Below, in pieces: positions 8,195 through 16,987 of a DNA stretch of 64,000 nt; within the stretch, counting starts at the first letter, position 1; every line of letters starts with the position of its first letter. Where the stretch lies: contig JAIOZM010000003.1 in the NCBI GenBank assembly GCA_021740585.1, positions 1 through 64,000 of the forward strand, read 5' to 3'. Below the pieces are notes generated by a model that saw nothing but the letters and a program-made list of their open reading frames with translations, ran no database searches and was not told where the DNA came from. The DNA comes from Bacteroidales bacterium (GTDB taxonomy: Bacteria; Bacteroidota; Bacteroidia; Bacteroidales; GCA-2748055). The position numbers and the translations under genes are program-made.

Positions 8195-8830
8195 TTAATA
8201 TTGTTCTAATATTCTGGTAATTCCTTTTTCGTATTCTTTGTTAAAAATAAGATTTTTTATGAAAACATAATCCTTTTCATTATTAACAAAATCGATTTTT
8301 TCTGAATCTATGATCAAAATCTTCATGTCTGTGCGGCTTTTCATATATTCAAAATAACCATCCTGTATTTTTTTTAAATAGCTGCCCTCTATTTTTTTCT
8401 CGTAATCTCTTCCTCGTAATTCAATATTCTCAAGTAGTCGATGAACGGGAGAATGAATATATACATATAAATCAGGGACAGGAATTTGCTGATATATAAT
8501 ATCAAAGAGTTGGCGGTATAATGTGTATTCATCCTTTTCGAGAGTAACGCCGGCGAATATTAAAGATTTGGGGAAATAATAATCGGCTATAGATAAAGGT
8601 GCAAACATATCCAGGTTAGATAAAGCCGTTTTATGCTGTTTATACCTGTCGGCAAGGAAAGATAATTCCAATGGAAATGAATATCGTTCCGGATTTTCGT
8701 AAAATTTGGGCAAAAACGGATTGTCCTCAAATTGTTCGAAAATAGTACGGGAACTCATTTCAGCACTTAGCATTTTCACCAGGGAACTTTTACCTACGCC
8801 TATATTTCCTTCTATTACCAGGTAATTCAC
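8195..8830 (-). CDS. Deoxynucleoside kinase
   Basis: A 211-residue member of the deoxyadenosine/deoxyguanosine kinase (dNK) family, which phosphorylates deoxynucleosides to 5'-monophosphates in nucleotide salvage. The P-loop GNIGVGKSS is at residues 8-16, the substrate-site segment LADRYKQHK near 60-68, and the arginine-rich lid region (ELRGRDYEKKIEGSYL) near 137-152. The start is GTG at 8830; there is no upstream ATG because the DNA immediately upstream is a tandem-repeat array that begins within about 8 nt of the start codon. No conventional promoter is visible, so it must be driven from within or through the repeats or from the peptidase gene upstream. Which deoxynucleoside is preferred cannot be read. 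Confidence 0.88.
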   Translation of the reverse strand: MNYLVIEGNIGVGKSSLVKMLSAEMSSRTIFEQFEDNPFLPKFYENPERYSFPLELSFLADRYKQHKTALSNLDMFAPLSIADYYFPKSLIFAGVTLEKDEYTLYRQLFDIIYQQIPVPDLYVYIHSPVHRLLENIELRGRDYEKKIEGSYLKKIQDGYFEYMKSRTDMKILIIDSEKIDFVNNEKDYVFIKNLIFNKEYEKGITRILEQY

Positions 8831-8837
8831 GTTTTGG

Positions 8838-9050
8838 GTTTAGTGGGTTTAGTGGTTTAGTGGTTTAGTGGTTTAGTGGTTTAGTGGTTTAGTGGTTTAG
8901 TGGTTTAGTGGTTTAGTGGTTTAGTGGTTGAGTGGTTTAGTGGTTTAGTGGTTTAGTGGTTTAGTGGTTTAGTGGGTTTAGTGGTTTAGTGGTTTAGTGG
9001 GTTTAGTGGTTTAGTGGTTGAGTGGTTTAGTGGTTTAGTGGTTTAGTGGG
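8838..9050. repeat. Tandem array A, 8-bp unit GGTTTAGT
   Basis: About 26 head-to-tail copies of an 8-bp unit (GGTTTAGT on the plus strand), with interspersed 9-bp variants (GGGTTTAGT) and a few GGTTGAGT copies. The array abuts the GTG start of the deoxynucleoside kinase, so on that gene's strand it reads as (ACTAAACC)n and occupies the position of promoter and leader. The unit is not a multiple of three. There are no unique spacers, so it is not CRISPR. Slippage could change its length between strains. Confidence 0.95.
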
Positions 9051-9068
9051 TGAGATACTGTCCTACCT

Positions 9069-9265
9069 GCTTAACTTACTTTACTTACTCAACTTACTTT
9101 ACTTACTCAACTTACTTTACTTACTTTACTTACTCAACTTACTCAACTTACTCAACTTACTCAACTTACTCAACTTACTTTACTTACTCAACTTACTTTA
9201 CTTACTCAACTTACTTTACTTACTCAACTCACTCAACTCACTCAACTTACTCAACTTACTTCTTA
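9069..9265. repeat. Tandem array B, 9-bp units TTACTCAAC / TTACTTTAC
   Basis: About 21 copies of a 9-bp unit in two versions, TTACTCAAC and TTACTTTAC, alternating in the outer parts and in a run of TTACTCAAC in the middle. It runs into the end of the prolyl oligopeptidase gene: on the minus strand the last codons read AAG AAG TAA GTT GAG TAA, so the stop codon itself belongs to the repeat. The plus-strand ORFs at 9046-9441 and 9050-9295 are simply translations of this array. About 19 bp of unrelated sequence separate it from array A. Confidence 0.95.
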
Positions 9266-11373
9266 CCATATATAGGTGTAACCTTCATATTATAAAATGT
9301 AAAAGCCCATTTGTCAGCATACTCATCTATAGTTTTGGAGATAGGTTTACCTGCTCCGTGACCGGCATTTGTTTCGATTCGGATAAGTACTGGATTTTTT
9401 CCTTTGTACTTTTCCTGAAGTGTAGCAATATATTTAAATGAATGTGCCGGAACCACTCTGTCGTCGTGATCTGCGGTAGTAACAAGAATAGCCGGATATT
9501 TTGCCTCCTCACTTATATTATGAATGGGTGAATAATTTTTTAAATAATGAAATTGCTCTTCATTTTCGCTTGATCCATAGTCGCTTACCCAATAATGACC
9601 AATAGTAAATTTATGAAACCGAAGCATATCCATAACGCCTACTGCCGGCATCGCAACTGCAAAAAGGTCGGGTCGTTGATTTGTTACAGCTCCTACTAAA
9701 AGACCTCCATTGGATCCTCCATAAATGGCAAGTCGTTTTTGGGAAGTGTATTTATTGTCAATTAAATATTCAGCGGCCGAAATAAAATCGTCGAATACAT
9801 TTTGTTTATTAAGAAGGGTGCCTGCCTCATGCCATTTCTCTCCATATTCTCCACCACCACGGATATTTGCCAAAACATAAACGCCATCGTTTTCGAGCAA
9901 AATAAGATTGTTTACGCTAAAAGATGGTGTATAAGTAATGTTGAATCCACCATATCCATATAATAAAGTAGGGCGTTTGCCGTCAAGTTTCAAACCCTTT
10001 TTATGAACAACAAACATAGGAACTTTGGTACCGTCTTTACTTTCATAAAAGATTTGTTCTGTTACATAGTTGTCGACATCGAAATCGACTTCCGGACGGA
10101 AAATAAGTTCCGATTTAAAGCTTTCAGTATCGTAGCTGTAAACTTCAGTAGGTACGTTAAAGGAGGTATATGAATAAAACACTTCATTGCTATCTTCTTT
10201 TGAGGATAGTCCGGCTAATGATCCAATTCCAGGTAATTCAAGCTCTCTTATGAATTCACCATTTTGGGAATAAATTTCAATCAGACTTCTGGCATCCTTT
10301 TCATATTCAAGGATTAAGTTTGCTTTGGCAAAGCTGCAGGATTTAAGTACCTGATTTTCATTTTCATCCACAATATTTTTCCAATTTTCCATTGAAGGAT
10401 TTTGAGGATCAATGGTAATTAATTTATACATGGGCGCGTCATGGTTTGTAAGGAAGTAGAGTTGATCCTCAATAGCACCTATGAAATAATAATCGCTCTC
10501 AAAATCTTCGACAACTTTTTGTATTTCATCAGACTTTTTTGTCAGGTCCTTGAAATATAATCCATTTCCTGAAGTTGATTCAACTACAGAAATAATCAGG
10601 TATTTTTCGTCTTCAGACACCTGAGCCCTGAAACTCCAGCCCGGATTCTCAGGATCTTCATAAATCAATTTATCCTGTTCCTGTGATGTTCCGACCACAT
10701 GGTAGTAAAGTTTATTATTTTCATTTAATCCGCTTAAAACTGATGCATCGCTTGGTTTTTCATACCTGCTATAAAAAAATCCGTTTTTATACCATGCCAG
10801 GGTTGAAAATTTAATCCATTGAAGCTGGTCTGGCAATAACTCTCCCGTTTCTACATCTTTCACCAAAAACTCGTTCCAGTCTGAACCAGCTCTGGCAATA
10901 CCATATCCTACGTATTTTGCATCCTTTGACACAGAAAAATTTGTCAGAGCCACGGTACCATCGTCTGAAAAAGTATTCGGATCCAGAAAAATTTCACCTT
11001 TTTCATTCAGATCCGTGGTTTTATACATCACGTTTTGATTTTGTAAGCCGTTATTTAAGGAATAGAAATAATAATCTCCTTTTTTGAAGGGAGTTCCCAT
11101 TCTGGCAAAATTCCATAGTTTTTCAAGACGATCTCTTATATCTTTTCGGTAAGGAATCTGATCGAGGTATGAAAAGGTTAAGTCGTTTTCGGCTTTCACC
11201 CATTCGGCAGTTTCTTCCGATCTGTCGTCTTCGAGCCAGCGGTAAGGATCGGAGACTTCAACACCAAAATAATTGTCAACGATATTATCTTTTTTAGTTT
11301 CGGGATACTCCATTTTTTGTTGATTGCATGAAACAATTGCGAATAGCAAACTTAAGAGAAATATTTTTTTCAT
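9256..11373 (-). CDS. Prolyl oligopeptidase family serine peptidase (S9A), lipoprotein
   Basis: A 705-residue S9A peptidase that cleaves short peptides after proline. The N-terminus is a lipoprotein signal (LLFAIVSCNQ), so it should be anchored in the cell envelope. Residues ~25-430 form the seven-bladed propeller (DPYRWLEDD at the start is a family hallmark); residues ~440-705 are the alpha/beta-hydrolase domain. The catalytic triad is visible: Ser in GGSNGGLL, Asp in TADHDDRVVP and His in NAGHGAGKP; the oxyanion-hole motif YGYGGF is also present. The stop codon comes from tandem array B, so the last residues (GKK) may have been set by invasion of the repeat. No clear promoter was found in the long upstream gap. 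Confidence 0.92.
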   Translation of the reverse strand: MKKIFLLSLLFAIVSCNQQKMEYPETKKDNIVDNYFGVEVSDPYRWLEDDRSEETAEWVKAENDLTFSYLDQIPYRKDIRDRLEKLWNFARMGTPFKKGDYYFYSLNNGLQNQNVMYKTTDLNEKGEIFLDPNTFSDDGTVALTNFSVSKDAKYVGYGIARAGSDWNEFLVKDVETGELLPDQLQWIKFSTLAWYKNGFFYSRYEKPSDASVLSGLNENNKLYYHVVGTSQEQDKLIYEDPENPGWSFRAQVSEDEKYLIISVVESTSGNGLYFKDLTKKSDEIQKVVEDFESDYYFIGAIEDQLYFLTNHDAPMYKLITIDPQNPSMENWKNIVDENENQVLKSCSFAKANLILEYEKDARSLIEIYSQNGEFIRELELPGIGSLAGLSSKEDSNEVFYSYTSFNVPTEVYSYDTESFKSELIFRPEVDFDVDNYVTEQIFYESKDGTKVPMFVVHKKGLKLDGKRPTLLYGYGGFNITYTPSFSVNNLILLENDGVYVLANIRGGGEYGEKWHEAGTLLNKQNVFDDFISAAEYLIDNKYTSQKRLAIYGGSNGGLLVGAVTNQRPDLFAVAMPAVGVMDMLRFHKFTIGHYWVSDYGSSENEEQFHYLKNYSPIHNISEEAKYPAILVTTADHDDRVVPAHSFKYIATLQEKYKGKNPVLIRIETNAGHGAGKPISKTIDEYADKWAFTFYNMKVTPIYGKK

Positions 11374-11836
11374 TTTATTAGGGTTTTAATTATAGCCATT
11401 CCTTAAGTGAGAATATTATTAATTTGTGTTGCGAGGAATAAAACTCAAAAATACTATTCTCAAATTAAGCGCCCAATAAAAAAAATATGTTTTTTAAGGA
11501 TGAATTAATTAATCAAAAGTTTTTTTCAAAAGTTAGTTTTAAAGGGTTATTATTGATAATGATTTTTCAAAACCCAGACATTATGAGCGGGCGCCGATGA
11601 AAATGCGTGCCACGTGGTAGAATGCTGCAATGAAAAACGACAGAGCTTATTTTGATACTCACCGCAGTCGCGGATTCGTGAGCTCATCGGCTTTGGCCTC
11701 TTCGGTTCTTGAATCTTTTGTTTACTTTTCTTTTCAAGAACCTTTAGCTCATGAACACAAATAAAATAAACAATTTGTGAATAACAAAAGTAAATGCAAC
11801 GCCCCGGCATGAGGGGCATAAAATTATAAAATAAAA
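11374..11836. other. Long intergenic region with a GC-richer ORF-like patch
   Basis: The segment 11374-11545 is plain AT-rich spacer. Between about 11575 and 11830 the base composition rises and the minus strand carries a 106-codon ORF (11550-11870) ending in a peptide with MSSRIRDCGEY. The ORF runs through the pnp terminator hairpin, has odd Cys/Phe/Arg-rich composition and no recognisable domain, so I do not call it a gene. The patch may be an interspersed repeat or decayed element. Confidence 0.4.
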
Positions 11837-11866
11837 AGGCTGTCTCAAAAGTGAGACAGCCTCTAT
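11832..11866 (-). terminator. Intrinsic terminator of pnp
   Basis: On the minus strand an 11-bp stem AGGCTGTCTCA / TGAGACAGCCT with a CTTT-type loop is followed by TTTTTATTTT. It starts about 25 nt after the pnp stop. The hairpin is the same sequence as that at 6312-6351. Confidence 0.85.
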
Positions 11867-11888
11867 ACAATATTAAGATATGATATTA

Positions 11889-14033
11889 TTAATCTCTACT
11901 TTCATTTCTCTCCGGACGAGGTAGAAGAACTTTTCTTGAAAGCTTCATCTTGCCGGTTTTTGGATCGATTCCGATGAGTTTAACTTCAACTTCTTGTCCT
12001 TCTTTTAAGACTTCTTCAACTTTTTCCAATCTTCTCCATTCAATTTCAGAAATATGTAATAAGCCTTCTTTTCCGGGTATAATTTCAATAAAGGCGCCAA
12101 ATGGGACGATTGATTTTACTTTTCCTTTATAGACTTCGTCTATTTCCGGAACAGCGGTTATGGCTTTAATTTTTGCCATGGCTGCATCTATCGACTCTTT
12201 GTTGGTGGCAGAAACATCAATAATACCTTTATTATCGACTTCTTCAACAACGATAACTGTATTTGTTGACGCTTGCAGTTCCTGAATAATTTTTCCTCCC
12301 GGACCAATAATGGCACCAATTAATTCTTTAGGTATCTCGATACGTACAATTCTTGGGGCATGAGGTTTGTAATCGGGACGTGACTCGGCAATGGTTTCGG
12401 TCATAATTTTCAGAATATGCTCACGTCCTTCCTTAGCCTGAAGCAATGCTTTTACAAGCACTTCATAACTTAAACCTTCCACTTTAATGTCCATTTGAGT
12501 GGCAGTGATTCCATCTTTGGTACCGGTAACTTTAAAGTCCATATCTCCAAGGTGATCCTCATCACCCAAAATATCAGAAAGAACAGCGAAACGACCTGTT
12601 GCATTGTCGGAAATTAATCCCATAGCGATTCCGGAAACTGGTTTTTTCATTTTAATACCTGAGTCCATTAAGGCAAGACTCCCAGCACAAACTGTCGCCA
12701 TGGAGGAAGATCCGTTAGATTCGAGAATATCAGAAACTACCCTTACTGCGTAAGGAAGATCCTTTTCATTTGGGATCATTTTTTTCAAGGCCCGATGAGC
12801 CAGATTACCATGTCCGATTTCTCTTCTTCCGGTTCCTCTGTTAGGGCGTGCGTCACCTGTTGAAAATGGAGGGAAATTATAATGGAGGGTAAATTTCTCC
12901 CTGCCTTTAATAAGAACCTCATCAAACATTTTTTCATCCATTTTGGTTCCCAGTGTTACGGTAGTAAGCGACTGAGTTTCGCCTCTGGTAAAGATAGAAG
13001 AACCATGTGCTTTGGGGAGATAATCGATTTCGCACCAGATAGGTCTGATCTCATTTGTTTTTCTTCCGTCCAGTCTTATCCCATCGTCAAGGATTGCGTT
13101 TCTTACTGCTTTTTTCTCAACATCGTGATAATATCTTCCAATAAAACCTTTGTTTACGTTTTCTTCACCAATTTCTTCGGTAAGTTTTTCAGTAAATTCA
13201 TTTTTTATGTTCTCAAAGGCTTCCATTCTTGCATGCTTATCTCTATTGCCTGATTTTGCAACTGCATAAGCTTTTTCATACAATTCTTTTTCAATACGTG
13301 CACGTAAGTCTTCATCCTGAGTTTCGTGTGAATATTCACTTTTAGTTATATTGAGTTCAGCGGCAAGTTCTTCCTGAGCTATACATTGAACTTTGATAGC
13401 CTCGTGAGCAATCTTGATGGCTTCAATCATTTCTTCCTCAGAAACTTCATCCATTTCACCTTCTACCATCATGATATTGTCTTTGGTAGCACCGACCATA
13501 ATGTCGATATCGGCAGTGGTTAATTCTGAAAATGTTGGATTGATAACAAATTTTCCATCAATTCGGGCCACTCGAACTTCAGAAATGGGACCGTTAAACG
13601 GAATGTCAGAAACGGCAAGTGCTGCAGATGCGGCAAGTCCGGCCAGAGCATCAGGCATAATATCGTCATCAGCAGAAATAAGATTTATTGTCATAAAAGT
13701 TTCTGCGTGAAAATCGGAAGGAAACAAAGGTCTTAAAACTCTGTCAACCAATCTTGATATAAGTATTTCATAATCTGATGGTCTTGCCTCTCTTTTCATA
13801 AAACCACCCGGGAATCTGCCAGCGGCAGCATATTTTTCTTTATATTCAACAGACAGAGGCATGAAATCTACGTCTTCTTTTGCGTCTTTCGCTGCAGTAA
13901 CTGCTGCAAGCAACATAGTGTCTCCCATTTTTACTACAACAGATCCATTTGCTTGTTTTGCTAGTTTTCCAGTTTCAATGGTTATAATGCGACCGTCACC
14001 CAGGTCAATATTCTTTTGTGTTAGCTTATACAT
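11889..14033 (-). CDS. pnp: Polyribonucleotide nucleotidyltransferase (PNPase)
   Basis: Phosphorolytic 3'-5' exoribonuclease, the core of bacterial RNA turnover. The 714-residue length is normal. Domain order is two RNase PH-like domains (residues ~10-230 and ~320-545) around an all-alpha linker, then a KH domain with [11 protein letters not shown] (~565-575) and an S1 RNA-binding domain (~625-700, [17 protein letters not shown]). Family features include [20 protein letters not shown] and SFRGETQ-like FTRGETQSL. It lies 72 bp downstream of rpsO on the same strand, the classic rpsO-pnp order, with a small terminator in between that should let only part of rpsO transcription through. Confidence 0.97.
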   Translation of the reverse strand: MYKLTQKNIDLGDGRIITIETGKLAKQANGSVVVKMGDTMLLAAVTAAKDAKEDVDFMPLSVEYKEKYAAAGRFPGGFMKREARPSDYEILISRLVDRVLRPLFPSDFHAETFMTINLISADDDIMPDALAGLAASAALAVSDIPFNGPISEVRVARIDGKFVINPTFSELTTADIDIMVGATKDNIMMVEGEMDEVSEEEMIEAIKIAHEAIKVQCIAQEELAAELNITKSEYSHETQDEDLRARIEKELYEKAYAVAKSGNRDKHARMEAFENIKNEFTEKLTEEIGEENVNKGFIGRYYHDVEKKAVRNAILDDGIRLDGRKTNEIRPIWCEIDYLPKAHGSSIFTRGETQSLTTVTLGTKMDEKMFDEVLIKGREKFTLHYNFPPFSTGDARPNRGTGRREIGHGNLAHRALKKMIPNEKDLPYAVRVVSDILESNGSSSMATVCAGSLALMDSGIKMKKPVSGIAMGLISDNATGRFAVLSDILGDEDHLGDMDFKVTGTKDGITATQMDIKVEGLSYEVLVKALLQAKEGREHILKIMTETIAESRPDYKPHAPRIVRIEIPKELIGAIIGPGGKIIQELQASTNTVIVVEEVDNKGIIDVSATNKESIDAAMAKIKAITAVPEIDEVYKGKVKSIVPFGAFIEIIPGKEGLLHISEIEWRRLEKVEEVLKEGQEVEVKLIGIDPKTGKMKLSRKVLLPRPERNESRD

Positions 14034-14074
14034 ATTATTTTCTTATCGATTGTTATTTCGTCACGGTATATATA

Positions 14075-14098
14075 CAAAAAAAGGCAAATTAATTGCCT
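14075..14098 (-). terminator. Terminator between rpsO and pnp
   Basis: On the minus strand AGGCAA, a 5-nt loop and TTGCCT are followed by seven Ts. The 6-bp stem is short, so it is probably a leaky terminator or attenuator, as between rpsO and pnp in E. coli. Confidence 0.65.
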
Positions 14099-14105
14099 CT
14101 CTTTG

Positions 14106-14375
14106 TTACTTTCTTAAATTTAATGCTTTTAGTGTAGCTCTGTACTTCTCAATATCCCGATCCTTCATATAGTCGAGCAGACTCCTCCTTTTACCAACGA
14201 GTTTTAGCAGGGCACGTTGAGTGCTGTAATCTTTCTTATTGATTTTCAGGTGTTCAGTAAGATGATTAATTCTGGTAGTAAAAAGTGCTATTTGAGATTC
14301 AGAAGATCCAGTATCAGCTTCTGATTTGCCATACTTCTTAAAGAGGTCCTTTTTCTTTTCCGCAGTTAAATACAT
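14106..14375 (-). CDS. rpsO: 30S ribosomal protein S15
   Basis: An 89-residue S15 with the full family pattern: the TGSSESQIALFTTRINHLTEHL region (residues ~20-42) and LLKLVGKRRSLLDYMK (~58-74), the segments that contact 16S rRNA helices in the platform of the small subunit. The C-terminus YRATLKALNLRK is typical. It has its own promoter (14419-14449) and is followed by a weak terminator and pnp. In other bacteria S15 represses its own translation by binding its leader; the leader here is short (about 35 nt), and I see no obvious pseudoknot. Confidence 0.97.
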   Translation of the reverse strand: MYLTAEKKKDLFKKYGKSEADTGSSESQIALFTTRINHLTEHLKINKKDYSTQRALLKLVGKRRSLLDYMKDRDIEKYRATLKALNLRK

Positions 14376-14418
14376 TCTTTATTTATTTAAAATTTTATTC
14401 TCCAATTTTTTAGAACTG

Positions 14419-14449
14419 CAAAAGTAGGGATTTATTTTAATATTACAAT
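14419..14449 (-). promoter_or_regulatory. Promoter of rpsO
   Basis: On the minus strand ATTG (14449-14446), 19 bp, then TACTTTTG (14426-14419). Both boxes and spacing fit the Bacteroidota consensus; start near 14412. Confidence 0.6.
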
Positions 14450-14575
14450 TATTTGACAAGAATTATTTGCATGAATTATTTAAGCTCCAAAGTGATACTA
14501 CCAGTAATAAGAAAACAATTCAGCAATAAATTATGCGACCCGGAAAAAGTATTCTCAGAATTGCTTTTTGATAAA

Positions 14576-15589
14576 TTAAATGGAAGAAATAATCTGAACT
14601 AAATTTTTCATTTGACTTTTAGTCCCAAGTGCAAAAATTTGATCATCGGAGCTAAGGATTAATTCGGGTGGAGGATTGATAACAAAGGAGTTATCACCTC
14701 TTTTAAGTCCGATTATATTAGCGCCTGAAATATTTCTGACATCGAGTTCCCGGATTGATTTTCCGTCGAAACAATTGGCAAGTTTTTTACAGTTTATTTC
14801 TTCCAGAACTACGTTTTCTTTACTTTGTATCATAATGTATTCAAGAAACTCCACAATATCGGGCTGAGCGACCAGTTTTGCCATTCTCTGTCCTCCAATT
14901 TTATCCGGCATAATAACATTGTCTGCTCCGGCTCTTTTCAGTTTGGTGTCTGAATGATCCATGGAAGCTCTGCTGATAATGGTCATTTTTTGATTAATTT
15001 CCCGGGCAGAAAGAACAACAAAAAGATTATCGGCATTGACAGGCAATGTGGTAATTAAAGCTTTTGCGTCTTTCAGGTTGGCAGCAGTAAGTACATCCTC
15101 CATGGTCGCATCACCTTCAATAAACAGCAAACCCGATTCCTGCAAGGCAGCAATGGAGACAGGATCCTTTTCTAAAACTATAATAGGTACATTATGTTCC
15201 AAAAGTTCAATGGCTACTTGTTTTCCATTTCTTCCGTAACCACAAATAACCACATGGTCTTTTAGTTTGTCAATTTTCCGTTTCAATTTATTGTCCCTGT
15301 AATAATTTGTAAAAACCCCATCTATAAGATAGCGGCCAAAAGTAGTTGCTGCGTATGCAAATATACCAAAACTAAATATTATAAGCATAGAAGTGAACCA
15401 CATTCCACTGGGATCGAGTTGATGAACCTCCTTAAAGCCTACCGTGGCAATGGTTATAATAGTCATAAAAAAAGCCTCGGTAAAAGTATAGCCCATAACG
15501 ATAAACCCGGTAACACCTATGGCGATTATTATAAGTAACAAGCTAATTGATATATATGCTGTTCTTATATTTTTATTTACCTGCTTCAA
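14576..15589 (-). CDS. Potassium channel with RCK (TrkA-N/TrkA-C) domain
   Basis: A 337-residue two-helix ion channel. Two membrane helices (about residues 10-32 and 65-85) flank a pore loop with TIATVGFKEV, where the canonical filter TVGYG reads TVGFK. A TrkA-N (RCK) Rossmann domain follows (VVICGYGRNGKQ, ~112-123) and a TrkA-C domain (~250-335). It resembles MthK-type or Kch channels gated by a bound ligand or nucleotide at the RCK domain. Its start overlaps the end of the DUF2851 gene by 17 bp, so the two are probably translated from one mRNA. Ion selectivity is assumed from the family, since the filter departs from the standard sequence. Confidence 0.85.
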   Translation of the reverse strand: MKQVNKNIRTAYISISLLLIIIAIGVTGFIVMGYTFTEAFFMTIITIATVGFKEVHQLDPSGMWFTSMLIIFSFGIFAYAATTFGRYLIDGVFTNYYRDNKLKRKIDKLKDHVVICGYGRNGKQVAIELLEHNVPIIVLEKDPVSIAALQESGLLFIEGDATMEDVLTAANLKDAKALITTLPVNADNLFVVLSAREINQKMTIISRASMDHSDTKLKRAGADNVIMPDKIGGQRMAKLVAQPDIVEFLEYIMIQSKENVVLEEINCKKLANCFDGKSIRELDVRNISGANIIGLKRGDNSFVINPPPELILSSDDQIFALGTKSQMKNLVQIISSI

Positions 15590-16853
15590 CGCTTAATATT
15601 TTATGACCTATTATGCACTCAGTGCATCTATGTTTATCGCAAAATTGCGTTTTCAATTCAATTAATGCCTGTGAATCGAATGCGTGGTTTGCTTCAATTC
15701 CAAATTTAGACCATTTTTTTAGAATTTCATTATTTTCAGGGGGAAGTTCAGTTAATATATTTATGCTCCGGCGAATTAATTCATCCTTTTTCATAAAGTT
15801 GGCATAATAAAACAGAAGAGGAACAGTTGAATTTATAATTATGGAATCAATAGTTTTACTGCCAGGATCGTTCCTTAATGTCTTATTATCTGAGAGAAAA
15901 CCTGTAATTTCTTCAAAATTTGTTTTTATGCCACTTTGAATAACTTCCCGGAGCCTTGCACTGTTTTCTGTTCTTTTCAAATTTTCAAAAAGCGGAAAAG
16001 TATTCCTTGCCAGGTTTATAAACTGTGCAATTCGTATTTCAGGAAAACCCGATGGTCTGGAACGCATTTTCTTCCATATATTTACTTCAAGGAAATTTTT
16101 GGGAAGAAGTTGTTTTATTGCATTATATTCTGCAGTTAGGCAGGAATTATCTTGTTTGAAAAAGTTGTTATTAATCGCAAGGAAACCTGCTTTGCCATAA
16201 AAGGCTGCCAATAATGTTTTTGTATTTTGACGATTTTTAAGCACAAATTCAATGGGCACCATTTTCGTCAGCAAACGAAAGGCTTCAGCATTCAATTTCA
16301 TTCCAAACGACATGGCAAGCATTTCATATAAGGTAGCTTCCCAATGATGGTTATTGTTTTTTAATATTTCGCCGGCTATCTGAGTTTTTCTTTCAAGTCG
16401 TTGAAATTCAAGTTTTTCAATCCAGTCGATGTAGAGAACCTTGTCAAGTTTGGCAAAATGATGGTAGCATATTTTATCCTCTTCAAGACGAATAAGGCTT
16501 TCATATCTTTTAAATATTTCGGGATCGAACAATAATCTTCCGGTGGGAATTTCCTCGCCATTTCCCCTGAAAACCTGCCGGTCATTTTCATACACCATGT
16601 GAAGCACTACATTTTCATAAGCTTTATCGTGCTCGTGCCTGTGTCGGTACCAATCGGATGCTTTTACATGAATTTCCACATTCCCAACCCATATCGTATC
16701 TCCAATTTTAATTTTTGAATTAAAAAAGTCGGGGCCCGAGCTTTGATTGTATTCACCGGTTTCAAGAACCTCTATTTTCTGATCAGAATAAACCAAATAT
16801 TCTGTCGAGAAAAGTCTGTACCTCCAGATATAGTGCAGAAATTCTTCTTTCAT
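15573..16853 (-). CDS. DUF2851 family protein
   Basis: A 426-residue protein matching DUF2851, a family common in Bacteroidota with no established function. Recognisable conserved parts are the N-terminal FLHYIWRYRLFS, SSGPDFFNSKIKIGDTIWVGNVEIHVKASDWYRH (residues ~38-75, quoted in part), and a C-terminal Cys-rich end, CDKHRCTECIIGH. The N-terminal acidic/His pattern has been likened to nuclease folds, but that is my inference. It has no signal peptide or membrane segment. It is co-directional with and overlaps the potassium channel gene. Confidence 0.8.
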   Translation of the reverse strand: MKEEFLHYIWRYRLFSTEYLVYSDQKIEVLETGEYNQSSGPDFFNSKIKIGDTIWVGNVEIHVKASDWYRHRHEHDKAYENVVLHMVYENDRQVFRGNGEEIPTGRLLFDPEIFKRYESLIRLEEDKICYHHFAKLDKVLYIDWIEKLEFQRLERKTQIAGEILKNNNHHWEATLYEMLAMSFGMKLNAEAFRLLTKMVPIEFVLKNRQNTKTLLAAFYGKAGFLAINNNFFKQDNSCLTAEYNAIKQLLPKNFLEVNIWKKMRSRPSGFPEIRIAQFINLARNTFPLFENLKRTENSARLREVIQSGIKTNFEEITGFLSDNKTLRNDPGSKTIDSIIINSTVPLLFYYANFMKKDELIRRSINILTELPPENNEILKKWSKFGIEANHAFDSQALIELKTQFCDKHRCTECIIGHKILSVEAGK

Positions 16854-16987
16854 AAGCGGTTTCTGTTACTTGTTTCAGGAGCACAAGTGTGGCATTGTAA
16901 CTGAGGTGACTCTAATCGGACAGCCGGGCACCCTGCACCTTCTCTTTTAGCTTAATATAAAAAAGAGGAAAAAAACGCATGAAAAAC

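Noticed and set aside
8838-9265. CRISPR array
   Set aside because: Units of 8-9 bp are directly adjacent with no unique spacers, and no cas genes are present.
9046-9441. Plus-strand ORFs of 131 and 81 aa (LLYLLN and TYSTYF repeats)
   Set aside because: They are translations of the 9-bp array B and run into the antisense of the peptidase gene.
11550-11870. Minus-strand ORF of 106 aa
   Set aside because: It runs through the pnp terminator hairpin and has no recognisable domain; reported as an odd patch, not a gene.
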